NCBI GenBank assembly: GCA_047605425.1
Contig: JASGFT010000155.1
Coordinates: forward strand, 1-11,998
Direction: 5' to 3'
Length of the DNA: 11,998 nucleotides
Origin: JAKPAM01 sp047605425
Lineage (GTDB): Bacteria; Pseudomonadota; Gammaproteobacteria; Burkholderiales; Burkholderiaceae_E
Position numbers and translations under genes: made by a program. The notes beneath the pieces were generated by a model. The model searched no databases and was not told the origin of the DNA. It saw only the letters and a list, made by a program, of their open reading frames with translations. Positions 5,287-11,998 of the stretch are shown here, in pieces (positions within the stretch are counted from its first letter, which is position 1; each line of letters opens with the position of its first letter).

Positions 5287-6819
5287 CTACAGCGCCTTGC
5301 GTTGGGCGACGGCGGGAATGCGCAGCCCCTCGCGGTATTTCGCGACCGTGCGTCGGGCAACCATGATGCCCTGCTCGCCGAGCAATTCGGCTATGTGGCT
5401 ATCTGACAGTGGGCTTCGTGCATCCTCCGCTTGAATGAGTTGTTTGATCAATTCACGGATGGCGGTGCTCGACGCCGCGCCGCCCGAATCGGTGGCGACG
5501 TGGCTGCCGAAGAAATACTTGAGCTCGAAGGTGCCGAACGGCGTCAGCATGAACTTCTGCGTCGTCACACGCGAGACCGTCGATTCGTGCAGGCCGATCG
5601 AATCGGCGATCTCGCGCAGCACCAGCGGCCGCATCGCGACCGCGCCGTGCGAGAAGAACGCGCGCTGGCGGTCGACGATCGCCTGGGCCACGCGCAGGAT
5701 CGTGTCGAAGCGCTGCTGGACGTTCTTGATCAGCCAGCGCGCCTCCTGCAACTGGCCGGACAGCGCCGTGTTGCCGCCGCGATTGCGCTTGAGGATCTGC
5801 GCGTACATGTCGTTGATGCGCAGCTTCGGCATCACGTCGCGGTTGAGCACCGCCTGCCAGTTGCCGTCGATCCGCTTGACCAGCACGTCGGGCACGACGT
5901 AGGTCGGCGCCTCGGACGAGAACGCCGAGCCGGGGCGGGGGCTCAGCGAGCGGACCAGCGCCTGCGCGGCGCGAAGCTCGTCGTCGCTGCAGCGCAATGC
6001 GCGTTTGATCTTGCCGAAATCCCGGCTGGCCAGTTCGGACAGGTAGCCGCCCACCAGCGTGCGAGCCAGGTCCAGGGCCTCTGGCGGCGACGTCGACGCT
6101 TGTTGAATTTCGTTCAACTGCAACATCAGACATTCGGCCACGTTGCGGGCGCCGACCCCGGGTGGATCGAAGCTCTGCAACAGTTTGAGGGCGCCGGATA
6201 TCGACTGTGGATCGATGTCCAGCTCTTCGGGCAGCAGCGCCGCGAACTCCTCCAGTTCGAGTCCAAGGTAGCCGTCCTGATTCACTTCGTCAATCAGTAT
6301 CGTGACGAGCGCGCGATCTTGCGGGCTGCACTGCGTCGACGCGAGCTGGCTCATCAGGTGGTCGTGCAGCGAACCGGCCGAGGCGGCGATCTGCGGATAG
6401 CTGCGCTCGTCGTCGTTGCGCTCGCCGCTGCCGCTGCCATGGCCGAACTCGTCGCCGAAGCCGCCGCCGTCGCGATCCCAGTCCGTCGACGGATCGGCGT
6501 CGCCGGCCGTCGCGTCCCGGTCGACACCCTCGCTGCCGGTGCCGGAGACGTTGCCGTCGACGTCCGCGCCGTTGAGATCGCCGGCGTCCGCGCCGCCAGC
6601 GGCCGGACCGGAGGCCGATTCGAGGCCGCCATTCGGGGCGATGCGCGCGTAAACGTCCAGCGGATCGTCGAGCCGCTCCAGCAGCGGGTTGTCAGCCAGC
6701 GCGGTTTCGAGTTCCTGGTTCAGTTCGAGCGTGGACAGTTGCAGCAGCCGGATCGACTGCTGCAACTGCGGCGTCAGGGCCAGGTGCTGGCTGAGCTTTA
6801 ACTGGAGAGATGGTTTCAT
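5287..6819 (-). CDS. rpoN: RNA polymerase sigma-54 factor RpoN
   Basis: Sigma-54 directs core RNA polymerase to -24/-12 promoters that need AAA+ enhancer-binding activators. The 510-residue product shows the whole family plan. Region I (1-50) is rich in Gln and Leu (QHLALTPQLQQSIRLLQLS). Region II (about 51-145) is an acidic, Gly/Asp-rich linker, here unusually full of Gly, Ala and Asp. The core-binding region contains FDPPGVGARNVAECL (218-232). A helix-turn-helix follows, with LREIADSIGLHESTVSRV (401-418). The RpoN box ARRTVAKYRE (488-497) recognises the -24 element. Length is normal (E. coli 477) with a longer region II. The ATG at 6819 is supported by the conserved MKPSLQLKLSQ start, although there is no clear Shine-Dalgarno. 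The 60-nt gap to lptB is filled by an inverted-repeat structure that could influence translation. Confidence 0.98.
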   Translation of the reverse strand: MKPSLQLKLSQHLALTPQLQQSIRLLQLSTLELNQELETALADNPLLERLDDPLDVYARIAPNGGLESASGPAAGGADAGDLNGADVDGNVSGTGSEGVDRDATAGDADPSTDWDRDGGGFGDEFGHGSGSGERNDDERSYPQIAASAGSLHDHLMSQLASTQCSPQDRALVTILIDEVNQDGYLGLELEEFAALLPEELDIDPQSISGALKLLQSFDPPGVGARNVAECLMLQLNEIQQASTSPPEALDLARTLVGGYLSELASRDFGKIKRALRCSDDELRAAQALVRSLSPRPGSAFSSEAPTYVVPDVLVKRIDGNWQAVLNRDVMPKLRINDMYAQILKRNRGGNTALSGQLQEARWLIKNVQQRFDTILRVAQAIVDRQRAFFSHGAVAMRPLVLREIADSIGLHESTVSRVTTQKFMLTPFGTFELKYFFGSHVATDSGGAASSTAIRELIKQLIQAEDARSPLSDSHIAELLGEQGIMVARRTVAKYREGLRIPAVAQRKAL

Positions 6820-6822
6820 TCA

Positions 6823-6880
6823 ACGATTCGCTTCGGTGTCGCCGGCCCGGGGATCGCGGGCCGCGTCGCCGGCGAATCGT
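6823..6880 (-). promoter_or_regulatory. Nested inverted repeats in the rpoN leader
   Basis: The lptB-rpoN gap can fold into one elongated stem-loop. Outer arms ACGATTCGC (6823-6831) and GCGAATCGT (6872-6880) are a perfect 9-bp match; inner arms CGGCCCG (6843-6849) and CGGGCCG (6857-6863) are a perfect 7-bp match with a 7-nt loop. CGG (6869-6871) and CCG (6834-6836 on the minus strand) can add three pairs. The outer arm begins at the last base of the lptB stop and ends three bases before the rpoN ATG, so it covers the expected ribosome binding region. It could modulate rpoN translation or limit readthrough; this is inference. Confidence 0.5.
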
Positions 6881-7701
6881 CACATGCGGAAGTGCTCGCC
6901 GAGATAGACGCGGCGTACGCTTTCGTCGTGGACGATCTCGTCGGGTCGGCCGGAAGCAAGAACAGTACCAGCATTGATGATATAGGCGCGGTCACAAATG
7001 CCAAGCGTTTCCCGAACGTTATGGTCGGTAATTAGCACGCCGATCGACCGTTCCTTGAGAAACTTGACGATCCGCTGGATCTCGATGACGGCGATCGGGT
7101 CGACCCCCGCGAACGGCTCGTCGAGCAGGATGAAGCGCGGCGAGCTGGCCAGCGCCCGCGCGATCTCGACGCGCCGCCGCTCGCCTCCGGACAACGACAA
7201 GGCCGGGTTCGAGCGGATATGGCCGATCTGCAGCTCGGCCAGCAGGCTGTTCAGGCGCCTGCCGGTCTCGGCCTTGGACAGCGTCTTGCCGCCAGCGTCG
7301 GCCTGCAGCTCGAGCACGGCAAGAATATTCTCCTCGACCGTCAGCTTTCGGAAGACGGACGCTTCCTGCGGCAGGTACGACACGCCCAGCCGCGCCCGGC
7401 GATGGATCGGCAGGCGGCTGATCGGCTGTCCGTCCAGTTCGATCACGCCGTTCTCGGCCGGCACGAGGCCGACGATCATGTAGAAGCAGGTGGTCTTGCC
7501 GGCGCCGTTCGGGCCCAGCAGGCCGACGACCTCGCCGCTGCGGACCTCCATCGACACGTCCTTGACGACCTGCCGGCCGTGGTAGGACTTCATCAGGTGC
7601 CGGGCCAGCAGCACGCTGCCGCCGGTGGGCGGATCCGCGCCGTCCGTCGGTTCGCCGGCCGACACGGTCTGGCGGTCGCCGGCGTCGAGGCTGGCCGCCA
7701 T
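6880..7701 (-). CDS. lptB: LPS export ABC transporter ATP-binding protein LptB
   Basis: LptB is the cytoplasmic ATPase of the LptB2FGC complex, which extracts LPS from the inner membrane and drives it along the Lpt bridge. The 273-residue product has all ABC motifs: Walker A GPNGAGKTT (63-71), Q-loop Gln112 in YLPQEASVFRKL, signature LSGGE (170-174), Walker B ILLDEP (191-196) and H-loop His227 in TDHNVRET. The C-terminal YLGEHFRM matches the conserved LptB end. It has about 30 residues more at the N-terminus than E. coli LptB (241), a Gly/Asp/Thr-rich stretch before LLARHLMKSY. The ATG at 7701 fits because it overlaps the lptA stop (TGATG) and GAGGG lies upstream, but a later start cannot be excluded. 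LptF and LptG are not in the window. Confidence 0.96.
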   Translation of the reverse strand: MAASLDAGDRQTVSAGEPTDGADPPTGGSVLLARHLMKSYHGRQVVKDVSMEVRSGEVVGLLGPNGAGKTTCFYMIVGLVPAENGVIELDGQPISRLPIHRRARLGVSYLPQEASVFRKLTVEENILAVLELQADAGGKTLSKAETGRRLNSLLAELQIGHIRSNPALSLSGGERRRVEIARALASSPRFILLDEPFAGVDPIAVIEIQRIVKFLKERSIGVLITDHNVRETLGICDRAYIINAGTVLASGRPDEIVHDESVRRVYLGEHFRM

Positions 7702-8360
7702 CAGGGCCGACCCTCGCCGCGCATGCCGGGCACCACGTCGAGCCGCTCGTCGGGCTTGAGTCGCTGCGGCGCCGGAGCGGGCGCGGCGGCCGGCGGCGGC
7801 GCGCCGTCGCTCTTGGGCTGGATCACGACGCGCACGCGGCCGGCCGGGTTCGATGAACTGGCCGATTGCGCGCCGCTTTCGACGGTGAAGAACTCCGACT
7901 GGCTCTGGTAGACGATGCGGTTGCCGTGCACTTCGTCGGTCACGCGATCCTTCTCGAGCTTTTTCATCGCCGCTTTCTGGTCGAGCGTGACGATCTCGGT
8001 CTTGCCGTCGTAGTCGAGCGTCAGCGCCTGGCCGTCGACGTACTCATCGACGCCGTCGCGCTTCTGGCGGAAGCTGGCGAGCCGGTTCGGATTGCCGTAG
8101 CCGGTCGCGTACTGATAGCCGTCGGGATCCTGGCGCACGACGACGCGGTCGGCCCGCAGGATCATCGTGCCCTTGGTCAGCACGACGTTGCCGGTGAACA
8201 CGTTGATCTGCTTGAGGTCGTCGTACTGCATGCGATCGGCCTCGACGTTGATCGGCTTGTCGCGGTCGGCCTTCTCGGCCGGGGCGACGGCCGGCCACGC
8301 GAGCGCCGCGCACAGCGCCAGCGAGCGGATCCGGTCACGACGGGCAGCGGAACTTGCCAT
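7701..8360 (-). CDS. lptA: LPS transport periplasmic protein LptA
   Basis: LptA forms the periplasmic bridge that carries LPS from LptC to LptD at the outer membrane. The 219-residue product begins with a signal peptide: basic RRDRIR, hydrophobic LALCAALAWPAV, and a probable cleavage after APA (26-28). The OstA-like beta-jellyroll follows (about 36-165), with PINVEADRMQYDDLKQINVF near its start and later GNRIVYQSQSEFFTVESG. The C-terminal tail is rich in Pro and Ala (186-199) and is longer than in E. coli LptA (185 residues). The ATG at 8360 follows the lptC stop by 6 nt, with GAAG nearby as a modest ribosome binding site. It shares one base with lptB in TGATG, so lptC-lptA-lptB are tightly coupled. 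Confidence 0.94.
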   Translation of the reverse strand: MASSAARRDRIRSLALCAALAWPAVAPAEKADRDKPINVEADRMQYDDLKQINVFTGNVVLTKGTMILRADRVVVRQDPDGYQYATGYGNPNRLASFRQKRDGVDEYVDGQALTLDYDGKTEIVTLDQKAAMKKLEKDRVTDEVHGNRIVYQSQSEFFTVESGAQSASSSNPAGRVRVVIQPKSDGAPPPAAAPAPAPQRLKPDERLDVVPGMRGEGRP

Positions 8361-8366
8361 TTTTCT

Positions 8367-8969
8367 TCAGTTCTTCGGCCTCGGCGGCGGCGACGTCCAG
8401 CGCCCGCGCACCTGCGAATACAGTTCGATCTGACGCGTGTCGTTGTTGAACTCCATGCCGACGCCGTCCAGTACCGATTCACCATAAGTGATGCGTACCG
8501 GCTTGTCGGTGCGGGCGATGTCCTGCTCGGTCAGCAACAGCAGGTAATCGCTCTCGACCTTCATCGGGAGGCTCTTGCCGGCGCCGGCGCGGGTCAACAC
8601 GACATTATCGTACAGATGCGTCTCGACGCCGCCCGGGGTCGCCCTGCCGCGGTCCGAGCGGATCGTCACCAGCGGCTTCGTGGTATCCAGGCTGACCAGC
8701 ACCGGTTTGAGGAAGTCGAGCGTGTCGTCGTCCGGGTAGTGGTTCAGCCGCGTCGCGGTCAGCTTGAACACCGGCTCGCCGCGCGGGTTCAGCCGTGTGA
8801 GCTGGAAGTCCTCGACGAAGTAGTCGGGCTCGTGCAGCTTGCGGCGCGCGCTCGAATCGCCGCCCGGATGGATGGCGGTCTGCGCGAGGTAATAGGTGGC
8901 GACCGCCAGCGCCGCCAGCAGCAGGACCGAGACCCCGGCGGCCAGCCTGTCGTAGACGCGCTGTTTCAT
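8367..8969 (-). CDS. lptC: LPS export protein LptC
   Basis: LptC is a bitopic inner-membrane protein that passes LPS from LptB2FG to LptA. The 200-residue product has one N-terminal membrane helix, AAGVSVLLLAALAVATYYLA (10-29), and then a periplasmic domain of the LptC/YrbK type: EPDYFVEDFQLTRLNPRGEP (47-66), KLTATRLNHYPDDDTLDF (69-86) and a later SLPMKVESDYLLLL stretch. E. coli LptC is 191 residues, so size is normal. The ATG at 8969 overlaps the kdsC stop as ATGA (8966-8969). The same frame is open further upstream inside kdsC, but that part shows no family similarity. No strong Shine-Dalgarno is present, which fits translational coupling to kdsC. Confidence 0.94.
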   Translation of the reverse strand: MKQRVYDRLAAGVSVLLLAALAVATYYLAQTAIHPGGDSSARRKLHEPDYFVEDFQLTRLNPRGEPVFKLTATRLNHYPDDDTLDFLKPVLVSLDTTKPLVTIRSDRGRATPGGVETHLYDNVVLTRAGAGKSLPMKVESDYLLLLTEQDIARTDKPVRITYGESVLDGVGMEFNNDTRQIELYSQVRGRWTSPPPRPKN

Positions 8970-9637
8970 CGAATCGGCGTGCCGCCGACGGTCGGATGCG
9001 GATCGTCGGGCGGCGGCGCGTCGTCGGGTCGTTCGCCCTGTTCGTGAAAGCGCGCCAGCAGCGCCTCGCGCCGCTGCTGCGCGTCGAGCAGCCATTCGCA
9101 GAACTCGCGGACCGCGCCGTCGCCGGGCGCCGCCGTGCCGACGTAGTGCGCGATCCGGCGGACCTCGGGCGCGGCGTTGACGACCGCGGCGGCCAGGCCG
9201 GCGTGGACCATCGCCGGCAGGTCGGGCCAGTCGTCGCCGACGAAGGCGATCTGCGTGGTCTCCAATCCGGTGTCCCGGCACAACTGCCGCAGCGCCGCGT
9301 GCTTGTCCTTGACGCCCTGGATCACGTGGGGGATCGACAACTCGCGGGCGCGCTGCGCGACGATCGCGGACTCGCGGCCGGTGACGATCGCCGTGCGCAG
9401 GCCGGCGCGGTGCAGCAACACGATGCCCAGGCCGTCGCGGACCGAAAAGCGCTTGAACGCTTCGCCGTCGGGGCCGATGTGGATCGCGCCGTCGGTCATC
9501 GTGCCGTCGACGTCGAAGGCCACGAGGCGGATCGCCCGCGCGCGGGCGAGCGCTTCGGCGCGCAGGGCCGGAAGGCGGGCCGCGTCGGAGGCGGCGGCAT
9601 CGGCGGCAGTGGTGGGCGGCGGGGCGTTGGCGGTCAT
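8966..9637 (-). CDS. kdsC: 3-deoxy-D-manno-octulosonate 8-phosphate phosphatase KdsC
   Basis: KdsC hydrolyses Kdo-8-phosphate to Kdo, the penultimate step before CMP-Kdo activation for LPS. It is a cap-less HAD phosphatase that acts in the cytoplasm as a tetramer. The 223-residue product has the HAD motifs: FDVDGTMTDG (41-50) with the nucleophile Asp42 and acid/base Asp44, TGRES (86-90), Lys110 in GVKDKHAAL, and GDDWPDLPAM (134-143) with the metal-binding Asp pair. E. coli KdsC is 188 residues; the extra length is a low-complexity Ala-rich N-terminus (about 1-25) and a hydrophilic, Pro/Asp-rich C-terminal tail (about 200-223). The ATG at 9637 has GAGG 5 nt before it and lies 11 nt after the kdsD stop. 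The two enzymes act in the same pathway. Confidence 0.95.
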   Translation of the reverse strand: MTANAPPPTTAADAAASDAARLPALRAEALARARAIRLVAFDVDGTMTDGAIHIGPDGEAFKRFSVRDGLGIVLLHRAGLRTAIVTGRESAIVAQRARELSIPHVIQGVKDKHAALRQLCRDTGLETTQIAFVGDDWPDLPAMVHAGLAAAVVNAAPEVRRIAHYVGTAAPGDGAVREFCEWLLDAQQRREALLARFHEQGERPDDAPPPDDPHPTVGGTPIR

Positions 9638-9648
9638 CGGCGCCTCGT

Positions 9649-10731
9649 TCAGGCCACCTTCGCGGCCAGCAGATCCTGGATGTGCAACGCGCCGACCAGC
9701 CGGCCCTGGCCGTCCACGACCAGCAACTGGTTGATCCGGCGTTCCTCCATCAACCGCACGGCCTCGGCGGCCAGCGCATCGGGGCCGATCGAGGCCGGCG
9801 ATCGCGTCATCACGTCGTTCATCCGCAGGTGTCGCAGGTCGCCGTCGCGTTCGAGCAGCCGGCGCAGGTCGCCGTCGGTGAAGATGCCGCGCACCGTGCC
9901 GTCCTCGTCGCAGACCGCGGTCATCGCGATCCGCTTGCGCGTGACTTCGAGGATCGCGGCGCGCAGCCCGGCGTCCGGCGGGACGCGCGGGATCGCGTCG
10001 CCGGTGCGCATCACGTCGTTGACCCGCACCAGCAGCCGGCGGCCCAGCGCGCCGCCCGGATGCGATTGCGCGAAGTCCTCGGCGCCGAAGCCGCGCGCCT
10101 CGAGCAGCGTCACGGCCAGCGCGTCGCCCATCGCCAGCGCGGCGGTGGTGCTGGCCGTCGGCGCCAGGTTCAGCGGGCAGGCCTCGCGCGTGACGCCGGT
10201 GTACAGGTGGACGTCGGCGAGCTGCGCCAGCGGCGACTCGGGCCGGCCGGTCATCGCGATCAGGCCGGCGCCCATGCGCTTGATCAGCGGCACGATCGCC
10301 AGCAACTCCTCGGTCGTGCCGGAGTTGGACATCGCGATGAACACGTCCTGTCCGGTGACCATGCCCAGGTCGCCGTGGCTGGCCTCGGCCGGGTGGACGA
10401 AGAACGCTGGCGTGCCGGTCGACGCCAGCGTGGCGGCCAGCTTGCGCGCGATATGGCCGGACTTGCCGATTCCGCTGACGATGATGCGCCCTCGGCATGC
10501 GAGAATCGTTTCGCAGGCGGCGACGAACCGGTGGTCGAGATGGTCGATCAGTGCGGCGACGGCGTCGGATTCGATGTTCAGGACGTCGGCCGCGCGCTGG
10601 CGCCAGCGCGCGTGCCGGTCGTCGGCAACGGGCGGCGGTGCCGCGTCGGCGGGGCGGGGCGGGCGGGTATTCGCTGGGGGGCGAGGTCCGGTTTTCACGC
10701 GCGAAGTATATAGAAGAGAAGAGAAGTCCAC
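9649..10731 (-). CDS. kdsD: D-arabinose 5-phosphate isomerase KdsD (KpsF/GutQ family)
   Basis: KdsD converts ribulose 5-phosphate to arabinose 5-phosphate, the first step of Kdo synthesis. The product has an SIS sugar-isomerase domain followed by two CBS domains. SIS motifs are GIGKSGHIARK (87-97), FFVHPAEASHGDLG (110-123), SNSG (135-138), EACPLNLAPTASTT (183-196) and SHPGGALGR (223-231), which includes the conserved His. CBS1 begins near VNDVMRTGD (237-245) and carries GIFTDGDLRR (282-291); CBS2 begins near MNDVMTRSP and ends in GALHIQDLL (347-355). The start is uncertain. GTG at 10731 gives 360 residues, about 30 more than E. coli KdsD (328); GTG at 10698 gives 349. Neither has a clear ribosome binding site, and the first ~40 residues are Pro-rich and not conserved. 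The body of the gene is certain. Confidence 0.95.
   Translation of the reverse strand: MDFSSLLYTSRVKTGPRPPANTRPPRPADAAPPPVADDRHARWRQRAADVLNIESDAVAALIDHLDHRFVAACETILACRGRIIVSGIGKSGHIARKLAATLASTGTPAFFVHPAEASHGDLGMVTGQDVFIAMSNSGTTEELLAIVPLIKRMGAGLIAMTGRPESPLAQLADVHLYTGVTREACPLNLAPTASTTAALAMGDALAVTLLEARGFGAEDFAQSHPGGALGRRLLVRVNDVMRTGDAIPRVPPDAGLRAAILEVTRKRIAMTAVCDEDGTVRGIFTDGDLRRLLERDGDLRHLRMNDVMTRSPASIGPDALAAEAVRLMEERRINQLLVVDGQGRLVGALHIQDLLAAKVA
10705..10712. promoter_or_regulatory. AT-rich element at the kdsD start, possible -10 box
   Basis: TATATA on both strands (10707-10712), or TATACT on the minus strand (10710-10705), stands out in GC-rich DNA. If TATACT is the kdsD -10, transcription would start near the GTG at 10698, giving a nearly leaderless message. 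A matching -35 is absent at 17-18 nt (CGGTGG). It could also serve the divergent antiporter gene, but again no -35 is seen. Confidence 0.3.
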
Positions 10732-10785
10732 CGGGGCGGACGACCCGGGGCCGCGGCGCCCCGACCCGCCCGGTCGCTTCGTTAC

Positions 10786-10793
10786 GGAGAGGA
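10786..10793 (+). promoter_or_regulatory. Shine-Dalgarno site of the antiporter gene
   Basis: GGAGAGGA lies 6 nt before a TTG codon at 10800. It decides the start: there is no ATG or GTG nearby in this frame, and the conserved hydrophobic N-terminus begins right after. Confidence 0.75.
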
Positions 10794-10799
10794 TTTCGT

Positions 10800-11998
10800 T
10801 TGCTGTCGGTTCTGGAACTCACGCTGATCCTACTGGTGGCAGCGGTCGTGCTGGTCGTCGCGCTGCGCCGCGTGGGCTTGCCGCCGCTGGTCGGCTACCT
10901 GGCCGTCGGCGTGCTGCTCGGCCCGCACGCGACGGGGCTGGCGGCCAACCACGACGCGGTCCACGGCCTGGGCGAGATCGGCGTCGTGTTCCTGATGTTC
11001 TCGCTGGGCCTGGAGTTCAGCCTGCCCAAGCTCGTGTCGATGCGCGGCCACGTGTTCGGCCTGGGCGGCGCGCAGGTGTCGGTGACGATCCTCGCGGCGC
11101 TGGCGATCATCCTGCTGCTGCCGGCGGCCTGGCAGATTCCTATCCTGGGCGCCGAGCTGGACTGGCGCGCCGCGGTGGCGATCGGCGGCGCGGCGGCGAT
11201 GTCGTCGACCGCGCTGGTCAGCAAGCTGCTGACCGAACGGCGCGAACTGGAGACCGACCACGGCCAGCGGGTGTTCGCGGTGCTGCTTTTCCAGGACATC
11301 GCCGTCATCCCGCTGCTGATCACGATCCCGGCGCTCGCCGGCCAGACGGGCAGCCTGTGGGTCAACCTGTCGCTGGCGCTGTGCAAGGCCGCGCTGCTGC
11401 TGTTGCTGCTGCTGCGCTTCGGGCCGAAGTGGATGGGGCGCTGGTTCAACGCCGTGGCGCGCCAGCGCTCGCACGAGCTGTTCACGTTGAACGTGCTGCT
11501 GGCCACGCTGCTGTTCGCGTGGCTGACGCACCAGGCGGGGCTGTCGATGGAGCTGGGCGCGTTCGTCGCCGGCATGCTGATCGCCGAGACCGAGTTCCGC
11601 TACCAGGTCGAGGAGGACATCAAGCCGTTTCGCGACGTGCTGCTCGGGCTGTTCTTCGTGGCGGTCGGCATGCAGCTCGATCCGCGCGTGGTCATCGAGC
11701 TGTGGCCGCGCGTGCTCGTCTACCTGACGCTGCCTCTGCTGATCAAGTTCGCGCTGATCGCGCTGCTGGTGCGCGCATTCGGCGGCATGACCGGGACCGC
11801 GATCCGGACCGGCATCTGGCTGGGCCAGGCCGGCGAGTTCGGCTTCGTGCTGATCAGCCAGGCATCCGGCACCGGCCTGCTGCCCGAGCTGGCGGCCCAG
11901 CCGATCCTGGCCGCGATGCTGCTGTCGCTGCTGGTGTCGCCGTTGCTGATCCAACAGGCCGGTCGCATCGCGCTGCGCTTTTCCGGCGCCGAATGGTT
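10800..11998 (+). CDS. KefB/KefC-type monovalent cation:proton antiporter (partial, 3' end outside window)
   Basis: This is a CPA2-family inner-membrane protein, likely a potassium efflux or K+/Na+:H+ antiporter. About 399 residues are visible, nearly all hydrophobic helices, and the frame is still open at the window edge. Family motifs are GLPPLVGYLAVGVLLGPH (26-43), EIGVVFLMFSLGLEF (59-73), FQDIAVIPLL with Asp166 in the ion pathway (164-173), FVAGMLIAETEF in the middle, and GQAGEFGFVL (342-351). Full-length KefB/KefC proteins are about 600 residues with a C-terminal nucleotide-binding TrkA-N/KTN domain; whether this one has it cannot be seen. The start codon is TTG at 10800. The gene is divergent from kdsD, separated by 68 bp of very GC-rich DNA. 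Glutathione gating and a partner KefF/KefG cannot be judged. Confidence 0.9.
   Translation, partial: MLSVLELTLILLVAAVVLVVALRRVGLPPLVGYLAVGVLLGPHATGLAANHDAVHGLGEIGVVFLMFSLGLEFSLPKLVSMRGHVFGLGGAQVSVTILAALAIILLLPAAWQIPILGAELDWRAAVAIGGAAAMSSTALVSKLLTERRELETDHGQRVFAVLLFQDIAVIPLLITIPALAGQTGSLWVNLSLALCKAALLLLLLLRFGPKWMGRWFNAVARQRSHELFTLNVLLATLLFAWLTHQAGLSMELGAFVAGMLIAETEFRYQVEEDIKPFRDVLLGLFFVAVGMQLDPRVVIELWPRVLVYLTLPLLIKFALIALLVRAFGGMTGTAIRTGIWLGQAGEFGFVLISQASGTGLLPELAAQPILAAMLLSLLVSPLLIQQAGRIALRFSGAEW

Noticed and set aside
5431..6801. 456-codon open frame on the plus strand opposite rpoN
   Set aside because: It is the complementary-frame shadow of rpoN, with low-complexity Arg/Ala/Gln composition and no motif.
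10732..10799. GGGGC/GCCCC inverted repeat in the kdsD-antiporter gap as an operator
   Set aside because: Only five paired bases in extremely GC-rich DNA; too likely to be chance.
9638..10822. Upstream in-frame extension of kdsC giving a 618-residue protein
   Set aside because: It overlaps kdsD in a different frame, is Arg-rich, and the KdsC start at 9637 has a good ribosome binding site.
10830..11954. 374-codon minus-strand frame opposite the antiporter gene
   Set aside because: Its product is a Gln/Arg/His-rich low-complexity sequence, the antisense image of Leu-rich membrane helices; the plus-strand frame has clear CPA2 motifs.
1..11998. Search for CRISPR arrays, tRNA/rRNA genes, transposases, toxin-antitoxin or phage genes
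   Set aside because: No evenly spaced repeats, cloverleaf genes or recognisable mobile or defence proteins were seen.

Overview
This window looks like core chromosome from a high-GC betaproteobacterium, most likely of the order Burkholderiales. The evidence is the strong G/C bias at third codon positions, the gene order kdsD-kdsC-lptC-lptA-lptB-rpoN-hpf-ptsN-hprK-rapZ, and an HPr kinase gene beside ptsN; enterobacteria have a similar order but lack hprK. The genus cannot be named from this sequence alone.

Layout. Positions 1-171 hold no gene, only a cluster of short inverted and direct repeats. mutY (172-1332, +) is an intact adenine DNA glycosylase gene. It is followed at once by a fragment of about 80 codons of a phosphate acetyl/butyryltransferase (1331-1573, +) that has lost both ends. 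The rest, down to about 10731, is on the minus strand. Read in the direction of transcription it has two blocks. Block one is kdsD-kdsC-lptC-lptA-lptB, which makes Kdo precursor and moves lipopolysaccharide across the envelope; its genes are separated by 11 nt or less or overlap. Block two is rpoN-hpf-ptsN-hprK-rapZ plus a LON-domain gene: sigma-54, ribosome hibernation, nitrogen-type PTS regulation and a small-RNA adaptor. Beyond kdsD, a divergent + strand gene for a KefB/KefC-type cation:proton antiporter (10800 onward) runs off the window.

How it fits together. kdsD and kdsC supply enzymes for Kdo, the inner sugar of LPS. lptC, lptA and lptB encode an inner-membrane anchor, a periplasmic bridge and the ATPase of the LPS export machine. 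ptsN, hprK and rapZ link carbon/nitrogen status to regulation; in E. coli RapZ controls GlmS, which makes amino-sugar precursor for LPS and peptidoglycan, so the two blocks may be metabolically connected (inference).

I found no mobile element, CRISPR array, tRNA, rRNA or undescribed multi-gene system. The points worth a second look are non-coding or degenerate: the acetyltransferase remnant after mutY, a 58-nt inverted-repeat structure filling the lptB-rpoN gap just before the rpoN start codon, an 18-bp perfect palindrome upstream of hpf, and an AT-rich promoter-like region with stem-loops between hpf and ptsN. Long open frames opposite or overlapping the real genes are explained by high GC content and were left out.
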